Shown here: positions 37,201 to 49,691 of the stretch, piece by piece
Layout of the letters: each line of letters opens with the position of its first letter
Numbering within the stretch: the stretch's first letter is position 1
From: Branchiostoma floridae
Lineage: Eukaryota; Chordata; Leptocardii; Amphioxiformes; Branchiostomatidae
Assembly (NCBI RefSeq): GCF_000003815.2
Contig: NC_049991.1
Span: 15,518,202-15,582,201 of the forward strand
Reading direction: 5' to 3'
Length of the DNA: 64,000 nt
Position numbers and translations under genes: made by a program
The notes under the pieces: model-generated
What the model saw: the letters and a program-made list of their open reading frames with translations, nothing else
Told to the model about the DNA's origin: nothing
Databases searched by the model: none

Positions 37201-37961
37201 TATTATTTGATTTTATATGATTGGGCAAGTTCAATGCATACTGATGGTTTACATTGCGTTAAACTTTAACCATGAAAATATGCAATATTTCCAACACAGC
37301 ACTTTGATGATATCAATTATCATGGTAAAGATGTATTATTCTGTTCTTTTTTGTAGCCTTCTGTTTGTACCAAATAATCAAATTTTCGCTCTTTCGTCTT
37401 TGTTTTGTTAGAAAGTAATTGATAAAACTTGTGAAGAACATTTAGACTTGTTTCTTCATTTTGACAATGAACTTTGAACTGAGTGTCTGAGAAAGGCTGA
37501 TGTAAAAATGTTTTGCCATGTTCATAAGTCAGATTGAATGCACAATTCTACTTTTAGATGGCCTTGAACCCTTAGTTCTGCTGTGTAAGCACCAGAAGTA
37601 GGAGATGAGGCTGAGTGAAAATGGGGTGGGGCCTGGGGCTGTGCAGTACGCGTCATGTGGCACCAAGGCACTCATCAAATTACACCCCCTGTTATTTCCC
37701 CCAAAATCTAACTATAAAGCAGAGAGTTGCCTTCATATAATCACACTCAATGTTGTTTAAAATCTTAACCTAAGACTTCGAAATCGGGCCCTATACGATT
37801 CTTACTTTGGGTCTATTCAAAATTGACTTGTAAACCATCACAACTTGATTTTGCTCGCTCCGTGCACTTTCTGGATGAGTGCAGTGGTTGTTACCTTGGT
37901 CTTGGTTCCAGCCAGCATACAGGAGGCCATTGTCATGCAGGCTGCTAGTTCCGATGTTCAT
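31286..37961 (-). CDS. WDR45B: WDR45B (WIPI3), PROPPIN autophagy protein, complete
   Basis: Seven-bladed beta-propeller of the PROPPIN family that binds PI3P/PI(3,5)P2 on membranes and works in autophagosome formation. Exons in transcript order: 37961-37895, 36867-36793, 36405-36304, 34597-34510, 33861-33767, 33357-33167, 32771-32686, 32307-32206, 31878-31757 and 31392-31286. They give 344 aa, the length I recall for human WDR45B. The lipid-binding LRRG motif is at residues 224-227. Other family blocks are [51 protein letters not shown] and the C-terminal [14 protein letters not shown]. The sequence is closer to WDR45B than to WDR45. The start ATG at 37961 matches the family N-terminus ([14 protein letters not shown]). 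It is head to head with DUS1L. Confidence 0.96.
31612..31670. repeat. Second copy of the 4659 dispersed repeat
   Basis: ccaaaaagcagttactcaag through ggtcagacgttt matches 4659-4713 with few substitutions. In the WDR45B intron between its last two coding exons. Confidence 0.7.
33934..34212. mobile_element. MITE with TTATTTTACAACCAAAAT ends
   Basis: Left end ttattttacaaccaaaat and right end attttggttgtaaaatga are inverted for 17 of 18 bases around 280 bp of non-coding DNA. A related fragment (ctattttacaacctt) lies near 31970. In a WDR45B intron. Confidence 0.75.
34676..35005. repeat. GC-rich degenerate repeat block
   Basis: A sharp GC-rich island in an AT-rich WDR45B intron. A degenerate unit CGGCMTGNTGCGMCGAWA recurs near 34688, 34803, 34927 and 34979. 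A longer direct repeat (cgatagtagcc.gccgatagg) occurs at about 34885 and 34940. No family recognised. Confidence 0.65.
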
Positions 37962-38350
37962 GGTTGCAGCCAAGTCCGGGATGGCGTCTTATCTTGACCT
38001 TGACCGCCCTTTTTCTTGAAGAATTCTGATCGCTACAACTTTCCGCGTCCAACAGGAAATTACCCCGCCATTGCTAAATTTCTGACCTTTCACCCGTAAT
38101 ACATATCTCGTCATTCGTCACACTCGGATTACATGTTTACATGGGTGATATATAACTATTTAGTCATTATTTGTCCCCATATAAAACAAATAATGATAAA
38201 TTCTTAATGTAAATGATAAAGTTCTTATGGTTTTACCTGACAATTTAGAGATATCGAGACAGTGTTCCTAATCCATGGTTACAAGCGGCTCGAATCTGTG
38301 GACTCAAATTTTACGCTACATTATTGTTCCTGAAATAAACTCTCCGACAT
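37962..38350. promoter_or_regulatory. Divergent promoter region WDR45B/DUS1L (inferred)
   Basis: About 400 bases between the WDR45B start codon and the first plausible DUS1L 5' UTR. No TATA box or clear consensus was identified. Function is inferred from the head-to-head layout only. Confidence 0.4.
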
Positions 38351-39328
38351 TTGGACACGCGGCTTCAATCTGCGTCTCCTCTTAGCTGCCGACTATCACG
38401 TCCTTTCTCCGACGCCTTCTGTGTTTTTCACCTCCAATCAAGGCAAGTATTTCGATCAAACAACTCGTCAAAGTGTTGGACGATGTTAAGTCCGCTATTG
38501 TGGTGTGAGCTCGTTGTTGTAAGTTCGCTATCAGAACCGGTTGGTGCTGAATATTTTGGCCCATGCCGGCCGGTTTCCTAAAATTGCTTTGCAATTGAGG
38601 TTGCATAAGCAGCCGCGCAGCGATTTCTAATCTGTCTCACTAACGGCTGGAATTTTCAGACTGCTGTGATGTCTTGATTAGCTACACTAAGTGGCAATTT
38701 CTAATCACCCAGGCTCTAGTTACTACATAATCATTAAATGTCAACATTAACGCTATAGAGATTGGTTAGGTTTGTAATTGTAAACAACGTTATAGGCCCA
38801 CATAACATTTAGAAACACAGAGGCACACAGGTAAGCTCAGGCTTAGTCATACTTTTTTAAAAATTCCACGGCGTGCTGCCTAGCATGCCTGGTCACAATG
38901 ATTTTTTCCAGAATGAGAGAAAAGGAGATCCAGACCAGATCAATAGATACGCTTGGGATTTTTTTATCATCAATAGTGTCAAAACTTTGCTTGCCATCCC
39001 TTCTATGCTGTTGTGCAACAGGATAAGTTATAAGCGATGTATGTATATATCTCAGACTCATAGATCATTTTGGCCAGATTCCCAGGGTATCACCACCCAC
39101 CGACTCCCTCAGTTCTTTCCAAGCAGAACCCCTGTCAGTGAAGGTTACCCATGGCCAGATGTTCTCATTTCCTGACAGATCCCCCGCGCTGACAACATGG
39201 CTGACAGGAGGAAGCTGGAAGGGTACCAGTTCTGGGAGGAGACCCTGAAGAAGGTTACATTGTCTCAGGAGAACTCCAGCCAGTAAAGGTTTAAATATGC
39301 TAACTCAGATGTTCTCATTCCCTGACAG
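38351..39328 (+). other. DUS1L: DUS1L 5' UTR/first intron region
   Basis: The coding exon at 39329 has a splice acceptor, so at least one non-coding exon lies upstream, probably within 38.35-38.6 kb. I could not fix its donor. The segment 39160-39285 is a partial copy of the first coding exon (separate entry). Confidence 0.45.
39160..39288 (+). repeat. Upstream copy of DUS1L first coding exon head plus acceptor
   Basis: Repeats 39307-39401: acceptor ttctcatt.cctgacag, the ATG, and 19 codons ([19 protein letters not shown]), then diverges and stops at TAA after 11 more codons. About 148 bases upstream of the intact copy. If included in an mRNA it would be a 30-codon upstream ORF. Confidence 0.9.
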
Positions 39329-39346
39329 ATCCCCCAGGCTGACATC

Positions 39347-42300
39347 ATGGCTGACCGGAGGAAGCTGGAAGGGTACCAGTTCTGGGAGGAGACCCTGAAG
39401 AAGGCGCGCTACGTCGTGGCTCCCATGGTGGACCAGAGTGAGTTGCCATGGCGACTGCTGAGCCGCAGGCACGGCTGTCAGCTTGCTTACACGCCCATGT
39501 TCCACGCGGCGCTGTTTTCGCGGGAGGAAACGTACTTCAGGGATGCCATGCAGACGTGTCCCGAAGACCGACCGCTCATTGTGCAGGTTGTGCATAATCT
39601 TAAGTGACTGCTTCATAGTTGTCAAAGTGGCTACCAATAATGATGCTACCCAAGACATAGATATCTGTTCTGAGACATTTAATCTAACTTCCTGAGCAAT
39701 GTCATGGGAGAATTAGATCCCCCAATTCTAATAAGCTAAGGGGTCTTGAGGGGTCAATGATACGCATTCAGGGTAACCATTTTGATGTTGACAATGTTCA
39801 CAAATGATTTACTTAAAAAGTTAGAAGCATATTTCAAAAATATGATTTTTAAAATGATTGGCTGTGCAAAAATCAGAAGTAAGCCCCATTACAGCAAAAC
39901 TCCAGGTAAAAAAAATAGCTTCCAAAGTACATGTACCAACACATCCATAAATGTACTATAGTATAGTTCTGATTGTTGTTTCATCCACAGTTCTGTGCGA
40001 ATGACCCTGATATACTGGTGCAGGCAGCCCTGCTGGCTCAGGACCACTGCGACGCTATAGATCTCAACCTGGGATGTCCGCAGTCCATTGCTCGAAGGGG
40101 TAATGTTATTCATAGTCAAAACTGTTTTTGTCTATTTATTTGAGAAGGTGTTTCCCATCTCTCGATTTTTGTTCTCACATTTCTTGTTTTTAACAAGAAG
40201 GTACAGTTGTCAGTCAGAGTCTACAATTGGCATATTTCGAAGGATTTTTTTTATTACTTTTCCTTGTTCATGTAGCTTTGGTACTCTTAGCATCAGGTAC
40301 TAAGTGTTTAAGCTATAGGGCTTTGTAGCACAGCACAGCATACTGAGAAATTTTTTTGTTATTGACAGGTCACTATGGAGCGTTTCTCCAGGATGACTGG
40401 GATCTGATCCGTAGGTTGGGTGAGTCAAGTGTTCTGCATCAGTTGCTAGTCTAGTACCATCAACAACTGAGTAAAGTGGTCGCTGAACATGCTGCCAAGC
40501 ATGTGACCTATCCTGTTTCCTAGAATGAATATTGGAGATACCAAAAAATTGCATTTATTGCAATCAAAATTATTTAACCAAATCTTATCAGCAGCAATAT
40601 GAACATCCAAACGTATTGCACATCACCTTCAGAGTCATATGTATTTATAGTTGCAGTCGATGTGACTTGAGACCTTTCGACTTTCATGGGGTTGTGTCGT
40701 GTAATGGCAGGGAAAAATGTCACTTATCTTGTGCCCTTGGGAAAGGCACATTACACAACTTTCCTCACTTCACTCAGGTGAAAAGGAGTACTAGTACCTA
40801 GCTTAGGTTAGGGCTGAATAGGATGCTAAATTGAGATCCTTTGTTTAGATAAAGCCACACCTTGACCATGTTTAAGACCATATTGTCTCATTCCCCAGTG
40901 TCTGCCGTGCATGAACGGTGTTCAGTGCCTGTAACCTGTAAGATTCGAGTCTTCCAAGATGTGAAGAGGACAGTGGAGTATGCTCAGATGCTGGAGAAAG
41001 CAGGATGCCAGGTACTAATATGCTCATGAAGTCATTATTTCAGCGGTGCTTTTTATATGTTGAAATTTTTACTAAAAGTCTTCTGCAATTACAGTTGATA
41101 TTTAATTTTTGATCACACTATGTAAGAAATGAAAACATTGATACTTGTGGAATTTATTTGTTTATCGATTTAAGAAGGTACATGTACTAAGTGTAAAATG
41201 TGAATGTATTTGGACATTTAGTTCCACCCGGTTTTGTTCTCTCCTTTGGGGATTAAACTTTGTGAGTACCACACCTGTGTAAGACAAAGAATGGTGTTGA
41301 TCTGATTGATGCTCTGTTGCTGCAGCTCCTGACGGTCCATGGACGTACCAAGGAACAGAAGGGGAGTCTGACAGGTCTGGCCAGCTGGGAGCACATCAAA
41401 GCTGTCAAGTAAGCACTTACATTTGTATCTGTCGTAAGCCTCCGTCACAAATCAAGAACCGAGTTCGGCTGACGTGTCGTTGAACTTGGAGCTGCTCCAA
41501 GTTGCTGACGTCTCGTGGATTACTAGGGCTTTGGGTAATTTTTAGCAGCTCGTCTGTGGGATTCAAACCTCTGAGATGTCAACTGTGCACCAAAAAGGTA
41601 GAAAAGACTTTCCAGAATGATACACCGAGCCTAGTCCAATTTGTGATGGGGCAGATTTTCAGCAAGAAGTATGGTTGACGCTAGGGTGATTTTGAATTTT
41701 ATATGCAGGCAGTAGGAAATTTTTGTGTGTGTATTAAGTAATGGTTAGAAAGGCGAGAAAATAAGAAAATTACACGACCGGAAAAGTTTTACAATTTTTG
41801 GTTAAACTGACATAAACATTTTATGAAATTTTGCACAAAGGTAACCCTCATTAGTTATACTTACAGTCCCAGAGTAAAATGAACTCTGTTAGTAGCCAAC
41901 AGATAGATTTAAACTCCTGTACACCAGTGTTAATGGTTTATCATTACAGGGACAGTGTGAAGATCCCTGTCTTTGCCAATGGGAACATCTTAAACCTGCA
42001 GAGTGTTGAGAGGTGTATGAAGGAAACGGGGACGGATGGAATCATGACAGCAGGTGGGTCAATAAGGAAGTTTTCATGGCAAAGTTCTATTTTTCTGCGA
42101 CAAGAATAATACATTTACTGTGCTGCAAGTTTGAAATTATGTTTGTGGCCATGGACATTTGGTCATAGAGGTGAGAGATGACTTTTGGCTTTTGTATTGT
42201 TGAAACCTTCCAACTGATTTAAACATGTGCTTTATAAAGGATAGTTGGGCAAACTTTAAGTCAGAAATTTCATGGAGAAGTAAAAGCCAGAAGTATATGT

Positions 42301-45300
42301 ATAACAGTCTTGCTGCTAATTTGAAAGTTCATTTCAAATCATTAGCAATGGTTTATGTGGCCTGATGTAAGTGGCCAGACTGGCCTCTTAAGTTCCTCTC
42401 ACAGAAAGGCAATCTACATTGGGGCACACTAATGTCTGTAAGGTCACATGATCGAGTTGCTTGGTCACTTAAATTCTGAGGAAGACAGCAGTAGGACTGT
42501 CCAAAGCTTATTTTGTTTCAGTTGTAACTCTGTTCTGTCTCACTGTTGCTTCCCCAGAGGGAAACCTGCACAACCCTGCCCTGTTTGAAGGGAAGAACCC
42601 GCCTGTGTGGGAGATGGCTGACGAGTATTTGCAGCTGGTCAGGGAGAACCCATGTCAGCTGTCTGCAGTCAGGGGGCATCTCTTCAAACTCTGGCACCAC
42701 AGGTATACAAGAGTAGTTGTCAATCCCTGTGTAAGTGGATATTTCTGTATTAACCATCAAAATGCCTAAAGATAGCCTTCCGTTCTGAAGTCTAAAATAG
42801 AGAAGGTTCATATTCCTGATGGTATTACCACACTAAAACATTCTGTGTGTAAGATTTGAAAAGTTTGATATACCAAAGACTGTCTAGAAGTAGACTTAGT
42901 TTCTGCCTGACAGTTGCCATTGATTCAGGGACATTGACACATTACATGTACCTTCTTCCCAGCCTTCAGATCCACACAGACATGCGGACTGCCTTGGCAC
43001 AGGGCAAGACTTTCGAAAGCCTAGTTGAAGTGTCTGAAGAAATGAAGAAACGCTGTCAGGTAGGGATGCCTGTCTTGTCAGAGGTTGCAGTGCTGTTGAT
43101 GCATCTAATAGTGTTAAACAATTCATTTACTGCATAGATTATCTTGGTGACTACTACACACTTGGTGACTATTCCACACTTTTTTTCAGGAGGAGGCGTC
43201 CAAGCCTGGTGCAGATCAGCCGACTAACGGCCTACCCTTCCCACACTGGATCTGTCAGCCGTACATCAGGCCAAGGTATGTTTGTATGGCGAGGGAGAAA
43301 GGATCCATGACCCATTAATTCTGTCATCATTGTTGTACAGAGATAGATCTTCTTTACTCACACTTAGTATCTGGTTTTACATCTCTTGTTCCCTGGGGAG
43401 GGTTAGACATGCTTGCACTGGATGAGGAGGCAGGCTGTCTTATGGTTTGGCATTGTGTAATATGAGGATGTGGAGATCTTCCCTTATGTTGTCTGTTAAT
43501 CTCTTATTTGGTTGCTGATGTGGATGTTTTCCCTTTTTTCTTCAAATATTGCATGTAGTATTGTACTAATTTGTAGATATGTGAAAATCAATCGGTAATA
43601 GCTTGAATACCATCCTCTCCAGTTTATGCACTCTTCCACTGACTTGTTCACACCATGGAGTGTAAACATACAAGGATAGTTATTATAAATGCATATGACT
43701 GGTGCAATGGTAGCTTATAAGAAATATTTCATGCTCTTTTGTGTAATTACATTATTATTACAGGGGTGATCAGAAAGAGAGGGAGCAGGCCAACAAGGAG
43801 CGACCACCAAAACGGCACTTAAATCAGGAAGGAGAAAATGCTGGGTTGTCGCGGAACCAGATCAAACGGAGGATGCGCTACCCGCACAAAAACTTCCTTA
43901 GCAAAGGTGAATGGTTACTGGCATCAGGACAGCAAGTACACAGTAATAATTAACTTCAAAAGATTGTTAACCACAAGGTTTCCAAATTCATCTAATTATC
44001 ATATGATAGGATAAAGGTGGCTATAAAACTTAAAAGTACTCAATATCTAATAGATGAATATAAAAATTTAGCATTTAGATTTCTAGATTATGATGGTTTT
44101 GATTGATATCAATGCAACCACTCGTAAAACACTTGTCAGTGCACTGGTTTACTGGTGATTGTGCGTGGAATTTGGAGAACATCAAAATGTCTTCTTTAAT
44201 GGTGTGTTACGCTAGATATGGTTAACAATACTGTGTCCTATGTCCTGTATTTAGGGTTGGGGCCATGGATTGCTTGTGAGAAGTGTGGAAACCCAAAGGT
44301 GAGAACTTGCTAAATTTTTAGTAGTTTTTTTTCTTCACTTTATCCAGGTAAAGAGCTGTATTCTTAGGCAGGAACATGGGTCGATTCTCAATTTCAGCAG
44401 ATACATGTAAATGGTTAATTTGAAAGGTTCAGAGGGGCTGAACATAGTAAGGTAATACAGATAACTACATTCCAAAGAACTATATATAGAAGAAATATGT
44501 AAGCTGTTGCTTTAAGTTTTTATGTCTTTTTATTTGATTTCCAGGGCCTGAACTGTGTCTTTAGCTTGTGTCGAGCCTGCTGTAAGGTCCAGGCACATGC
44601 AGAGAAGATGGACTGTCCAAGTGAGTCACAGATTTCAGAACAAAGTGTTGCTTCTAATTAACTAAGCTTAGCCACAATTGTTACTTATTGCAGCTTCCTT
44701 TGTTGAGATGAACATAACGTTGCCTTAGATGCTTAGTTCTTGAGACTCGTTAATGTCATCATCATCAGTCCCTTAGCTTTGTAGATAGTGAAATGTTTTT
44801 AATGTTGTAGGATTGTCAAGGAGGCTGGTACAGAACCAACCACATTTTTGGTAACAAGACAGCGGAGTTGCACACAAATCAGATTTTGATTGCATAACGA
44901 TGCCCCAATGAGCACTTTATAGCAACAAGTTGTTGAAGACACACTGAAATGTTGCTTTCAATCACTGCTTAGGTCACCGACTCTGGTTTAAAACCAAGGA
45001 GGAGCGACGAAGGTTATGGGAGGAAAAGAAGCACCAAAAACAACAAGAAAACACAAGCAATGAACATGAAGACAACACATCACCTGATCCAGACAATCCA
45101 AATAATTCTGTAAAGAATGAAGATGGCTCACTGACTACTCAGGTTGAGGAGAAGTGTGAAGTAAATGGGAAAGAGACTCAGGCCTCTCAGCATGGAGGCG
45201 GCCCAGTTCTGTCAGAAAAGGCCCCTGTGGTGCCGCCTCATCATCAACAAGACCCCAAAGGTGCAGAGGCAGATGATAAGATGCCTGATATTAAAAATGG

Positions 45301-45352
45301 TGACATTCAGGACTCCCCACCTACCAAAGTGTGCCTGCTTGATACAGACTGA
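39347..45352 (+). CDS. DUS1L: DUS1L, tRNA-dihydrouridine synthase 1-like, complete
   Basis: FMN-dependent enzyme reducing uridine to dihydrouridine in the tRNA D-loop. Exons: 39347-39586 (exon starts at 39329), 39991-40099, 40369-40419, 40899-41011, 41326-41408, 41950-42053, 42558-42702, 42963-43059, 43190-43275, 43764-43906, 44255-44298, 44545-44620 and 44973-45352. 556 aa with all phases consistent (human 473). The TIM-barrel part begins [20 protein letters not shown]. The catalytic Cys is C109 in DLNLGCP, and the conserved His is H176 in [13 protein letters not shown]-terminal Cys cluster (CEKCGNPK, then [10 protein letters not shown]) matches the family's zinc-finger-like tail. The extra length over human is a low-complexity hydrophilic C-terminus. 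AATAAA lies at 45469-45474. Confidence 0.96.
40690..40820 (+). mobile_element. SINE fragment related to 7835-8080
   Basis: The body 'gtgcccttgggaaaggcaca...cacttcactcaggtgaaaa.gagtac...ctagctt.ggttagggc' matches the 3' half of the SINE in TRAF7. The tRNA-like head is degenerate. In a DUS1L intron. Confidence 0.7.
41438..41653. mobile_element. Possible MITE with imperfect ends
   Basis: gcctccgtcacaaatc at the left and ccaatttgtgatggggc at the right are imperfect inverted repeats. An internal palindrome gaacttggagctgctccaagt lies at about 41494. In a DUS1L intron. Confidence 0.5.
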
Positions 45353-45468
45353 GACACTACTAGGGGCAGGCCGTAGGGGGGACTCCGAAGTTAAGGCTGG
45401 AGTAAACATCTAAGCACAACAAGTAACAAAAGAACAGGAAGCAAAGGAGGAAAATGGTACATGGACCA

Positions 45469-45474
45469 AATAAA
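45469..45474 (+). terminator. DUS1L polyadenylation signal AATAAA
   Basis: Canonical hexamer 117 bases past the stop codon. Confidence 0.65.
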
Positions 45475-46470
45475 GCCAGGGTATTGCAATTGTTCAGAAA
45501 ATGTCATAAATATTCTCACAATTTAGTTGTTAGGTCATCTTTTGATGAATAAGAAAAGGAAAAGTTATGGTGAATTACATTGTAAGTCTTAATTTAGCTT
45601 ATTATTGTACTTATTTAGCAATGTTAGTTTACTATTGTTGAAAGCAATGATTTGTAGCAATGAAGTTGAAGTAGTATGCTGTACAGTCTATCATTTGCAG
45701 CTTTATCATACCACAATTCTAGATTAGTCACAGCATCCAAGTCTACATGAACCAACATGTATTACAGTCAAGACGCAAATTTAAAAGTGAACGCAATTAT
45801 AGTGATTCATAGAAACTTGAGTCTGATGTTTACCTCTGTTTCATGCTACATTTGTAAGTCATTTATTTCAACTTTGTCAGAACAGTCTTTGTCAGAAATG
45901 TCTCTAAACATTTGTAGCAACCTTTTATGTAAAAGAAGACAGTATGTACTGTTTTTATGATGGTGCAACATGAAGAGCAGCTCAATGTGATAAGCCCAGG
46001 CAAGTTCTTAGATGAGTATATAATAAATTTCTGACAGCCTGCTTCAGCAGAACTATTTATATGTAATTCAACAAAGAATTGGGTATTTGGAAAAAGTCCG
46101 TAAACAGTAACTATTTTGTCTATTTCTAAATGGTGTAATGAGAAAGTTTGTATCGGCCAGTGTGTGCTTTATGAAGTCGAGCGTGCTTTAAATGTTTTGA
46201 GAGGGAAGCTATCACTGGAGATGCAGTGTAACAAAACTGTTATTGACGAAGTATTGTAAAGTCTTCATCATCTGTAAAATCAGTACTATCAGTATCCTTT
46301 TATACATTGTATGTAGAAAGGATTGAAAGAAGAATTGGTCTGGGAAAGTAGTTTCTAGTTGTGCATATTATTCAAGTAAGCAGATACTACATGGACTTAT
46401 GGAAATATTCTGGCTAGCTCACAGTCAATAACTCTGATTGGAGAATGTTATGACACAATTGTACTTACAT

Positions 46471-46811
46471 CAGGGCTTTAGCCAGCTCGAAATTTTTTTC
46501 CGTCAGCCAATTACAATCGTCGCGAAAACCGCGAAAATTAATTAGAAGGACTGAACTGAGACCTTGAAAAACGGGTTTTAATGAGATTATCGTATGCGAA
46601 AGGGCGCCGACACACATTGTCAACAATCATTACAATAGCAAAACAAACAGTGTGTGGCTTTTGGTGGTCGTGGACGGCGTCACCAAGCCGCCTCTAGCTT
46701 CTACCAAGGATTTTTGTCCGTCAAGGTTGACGGATTGGTTTTACAATTTTTCCGTCAGACACAGCACATTTCCGTCAATTGACGGAAAAACGGACGCTGG
46801 CTACAGCCCTG
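46471..46811. mobile_element. hAT-type MITE with 8-bp target duplication
   Basis: Begins CAGGGCTTTAGCCAGC and ends GCTGGCTACAGCCCTG (341 bp). ACTTACAT flanks both sides exactly (46463-46470, 46812-46819), an 8-bp target site duplication diagnostic of hAT transposition. No transposase, hence non-autonomous. Internal short repeats are built on 'ccgtca'. Confidence 0.92.
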
Positions 46812-48889
46812 ACTTACATGTAATCTTGCTTCTTCCTTAGTTTAACTGAATAATTTCCCTGCTATTATCCAATTTGTATCTCTGTCTTCATGTACTCTAG
46901 AAATTTATGCCACGAACAATGTTTGTGTGAAGCTTGGTACACTGGCGGACTAAAAACAGTTCAGTCCCCAAATCCATGTAGCCCTTCCATCAGCTTCATT
47001 TATGCAGCTAACTTAGACTGCTGTTGTGACTTCCGGTTTATCCAGCTTAGAACTACCCACATATTAGTAAGTTTAAAACATTCAGAAAAGATGCACTCAT
47101 TTATTGTAGTTGTCTGTAGACTTTTGTCATTTTTTAAAAACATACCCTACATTTTACTTTAAAAAGATCTGAATGAAGTACATGCTAGTTCTTGCCATAG
47201 GTACTTACTTAGTGGTACCGGTATATGAATTTCTCTGTTTTTTCTCAATAGCACAAGTATTTCAATGATGAACTGGGCTTTTAGCTCAGGGAGATTCCAA
47301 TCAAGTACAAGGGGCAGAATATTTATTGGTACTCCGACCATCCCACCCTAAATACAGATTTTGCACAATTTTTATTATTCATCTACTGTTTACATTATTA
47401 AATGTCTGCATTCTGTTGTTTATTCAGACATGACTACATACGTGTATGAAAAGCTGGTGCTAACTTCATTTGTGGTACATGTATCTGGGTGTTTTGTAAT
47501 TTGTTAATTATTGTTAAAGAATTGTTTGAGAATTGTCCTTTTCAGAGGAAATAAACCAAGCAACAATTATCCCAATGGTGAACTTCATTAAACAATTTTA
47601 TTGTGTTGAAGGGAAGACCAGCAGATTGGTATCCATACCTTTTATATTTGTAAAGTCTTTGTCCTCTCTGTAAATAGCTTCTGGCGTGGCAGGACAGAGA
47701 TTCTTTCACTGCCTTCCACAAGTGTTGGTGTAATTTGTTCAGGCGGAAGGGCAGATTCGCTATTTTAACACATCGCAGCCAGGTTTTATGCCAGGGATGT
47801 CTCATGTTGGATACTTTACTAGCTATCATACAGAGGGTTGTGTCCGCCCGTTGGTGCGAAGACTGGCCGCAAAGCGTTGGAAATAGCGAATCTTAATGTG
47901 GTTTGGTCCTTTGGCTAAAAGACCATGTTTCCTGCCACTTGAAAACATGCTTGGTAGACAGACTAAACCTACAGGTATTCTGTTCCCCAACTCTATTCAC
48001 CTGTTTATTTTAACTGCAAAATAAATCTTACAGTAGTCCCGATAGGCTACCGCTGCCTGGTTCCCTGAATTAAGTAAAATACATAAGTCAATTATACCAA
48101 ACACACAGGTACAGTTCATCCATTTATTTACATTCATCCACTTGAATTGACAGAAGAAAGGTTCTTTCCTCTTCTCTGAGGATTGCCTTGGTTTTCTTAT
48201 CAAAAATTAACTGAAGAAGTATATACAAGTCTTTCAAGACATGCTGTACTGTACTTACTAGAAGACTGCATTGGAGTTACTGAGCAACTTTTACATCTTC
48301 CAACTCAAATTGCAAAGTGATACAAACCAAAATTCATTCATTTTTACAAACTACAAAGGAAATTATCCATGTTCATAGTATCATACTCCTCAGCAGCATG
48401 GCAAACATTGACCCCATCATCTGAAATACTTGGTAAACTCAGGAAGATCAAATGAGGCTTGGGACTGTACCAGTCTACATGGCAGTATTAATTAGCTTTG
48501 ACTCGTCTCATCCATTGCCTTTAGTAATAAGTGCATACTAAATACACCTGGTGAATGCACATTCAACTAACTTTAATTTTTTTTTCAAATCTAACAAATA
48601 CTTTTAGACAAAGCAATGGAACAATAGATATTGGCAGTTACTTGTGACCATCAAAGTTTCTACCTTGTTGGTTTAGCCTCCTTTTTTCTCTCCTTGCACA
48701 AAACCCACCATAGCAAGCAGTAGGCATTTTCGCTTGCTTGCACTTACACAGGAAGGTTTTAAAGAGGGCAGCCACAGGTGGTATAATTTTCCAAATATAG
48801 ATTGGCACTTATCTTGATCATCATAACAAATCCGTTCACAGTTCTACGCTTTCACAATGGACTTGACCTTCGAGGAACTATCTTTATTA

Positions 48890-48968
48890 TATTTCAGCCA
48901 TACCATATATGGTATGGTGAAATATATTGTATTCGTAATGTTTCTTTCTTTCTTTCTTTCTTTCTTTC
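48890..48968. repeat. Hairpin plus (TTTC)n
   Basis: tatttcagccataccatat pairs with atatggtatggtgaaata as a 17-bp stem. A run of TTTC repeats follows. Together with the sequence after 48975 this looks like one end of a dispersed repeat. Confidence 0.75.
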
Positions 48969-49017
48969 TCCTGTCAAATCTTCAAAGCGATTCATCTCCG
49001 TCGTTCCGTGACCGAAT

Positions 49018-49690
49018 GACCTGAAATTTGGCACAAGGGTAGAGTGGGTCAATACCAAGGTGCTGTTTTCTCAATTTTTTTATATCTGCCTCTAAAATGA
49101 TTTTATTGAAGTTTAAAGGTCATGTTTTGACCAAAACGGTATATTGTGGCCCCCTGTTCCCTTGAATTACAATGGAATGACCTTAAATTTGGTGTAGATA
49201 GGCATTAGATAGTTGGTAAAATGATCCAAGTAAAATTTTGGGCATAAACTACTTTAAAATGCTTAATTTCAGCGCTTTTCTGAGGGGAAATTGGTTTTCT
49301 TTCGGCTTCCTGCCGTGAACTCCAGTGACCCCAGAGCCCACACGTGCCAGGTGCCAGCGGTCTGGGGAGAGCGAGAGATAATTACTTTATGGACGCCAGC
49401 CAATCAGCGACGAGAAAGGCGAATGCTAGTTAATATTCATAAGCGGGGCCTTGCAATCCCGTATATACACAAATAGATGCATATTACAGCCTTACAGTCC
49501 CCTTTGCCGGGTTTGAAATTGTAGTTTGCGAGGATTTGGAGTTCAGACAGGGTCATTTGAGCGGTAGCGGACGGTACGCGTGCATTGAACGTTAGTGTCG
49601 ATGAATTTACCAACATTCCGCATGGCACTATCAATCATTTTCGGCAGATTTGGACAGGGAAAATTGGACGGCTTGCGTTTAGTTCTGACA
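49018..49690 (+). repeat. Long inverted repeat, copy 1
   Basis: Matches the reverse complement of 55840-56516. In the parts I aligned, the first 550 bases are identical; small differences and indels begin near 49575. It contains a CCAAT-type box (ccaatcagc, 49399), a gtatata motif (about 49461) and a GTAAGT donor-like site near 49691, so it could be a promoter plus first exon. No recognisable protein. Unlike copy 2 it has no terminal inverted repeats. Confidence 0.9.
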
Positions 49691-49691
49691 C

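Larger units (their letters stand above)
45480..49017. other. Gene-free region between DUS1L and RBBP6
   Basis: No exon with conserved coding content was found on either strand. It holds a hAT-like MITE (46471-46811), a hairpin (48890-48925) and a (TTTC)n microsatellite (about 48940-48968). The remainder is AT-rich sequence I cannot assign. Confidence 0.6.

Noticed and set aside
49291-49476. 61-codon ORF present identically in both inverted repeat copies (also 56056-56241)
   Set aside because: Identity reflects recent DNA duplication, not protein conservation; no codon-level constraint can be inferred.
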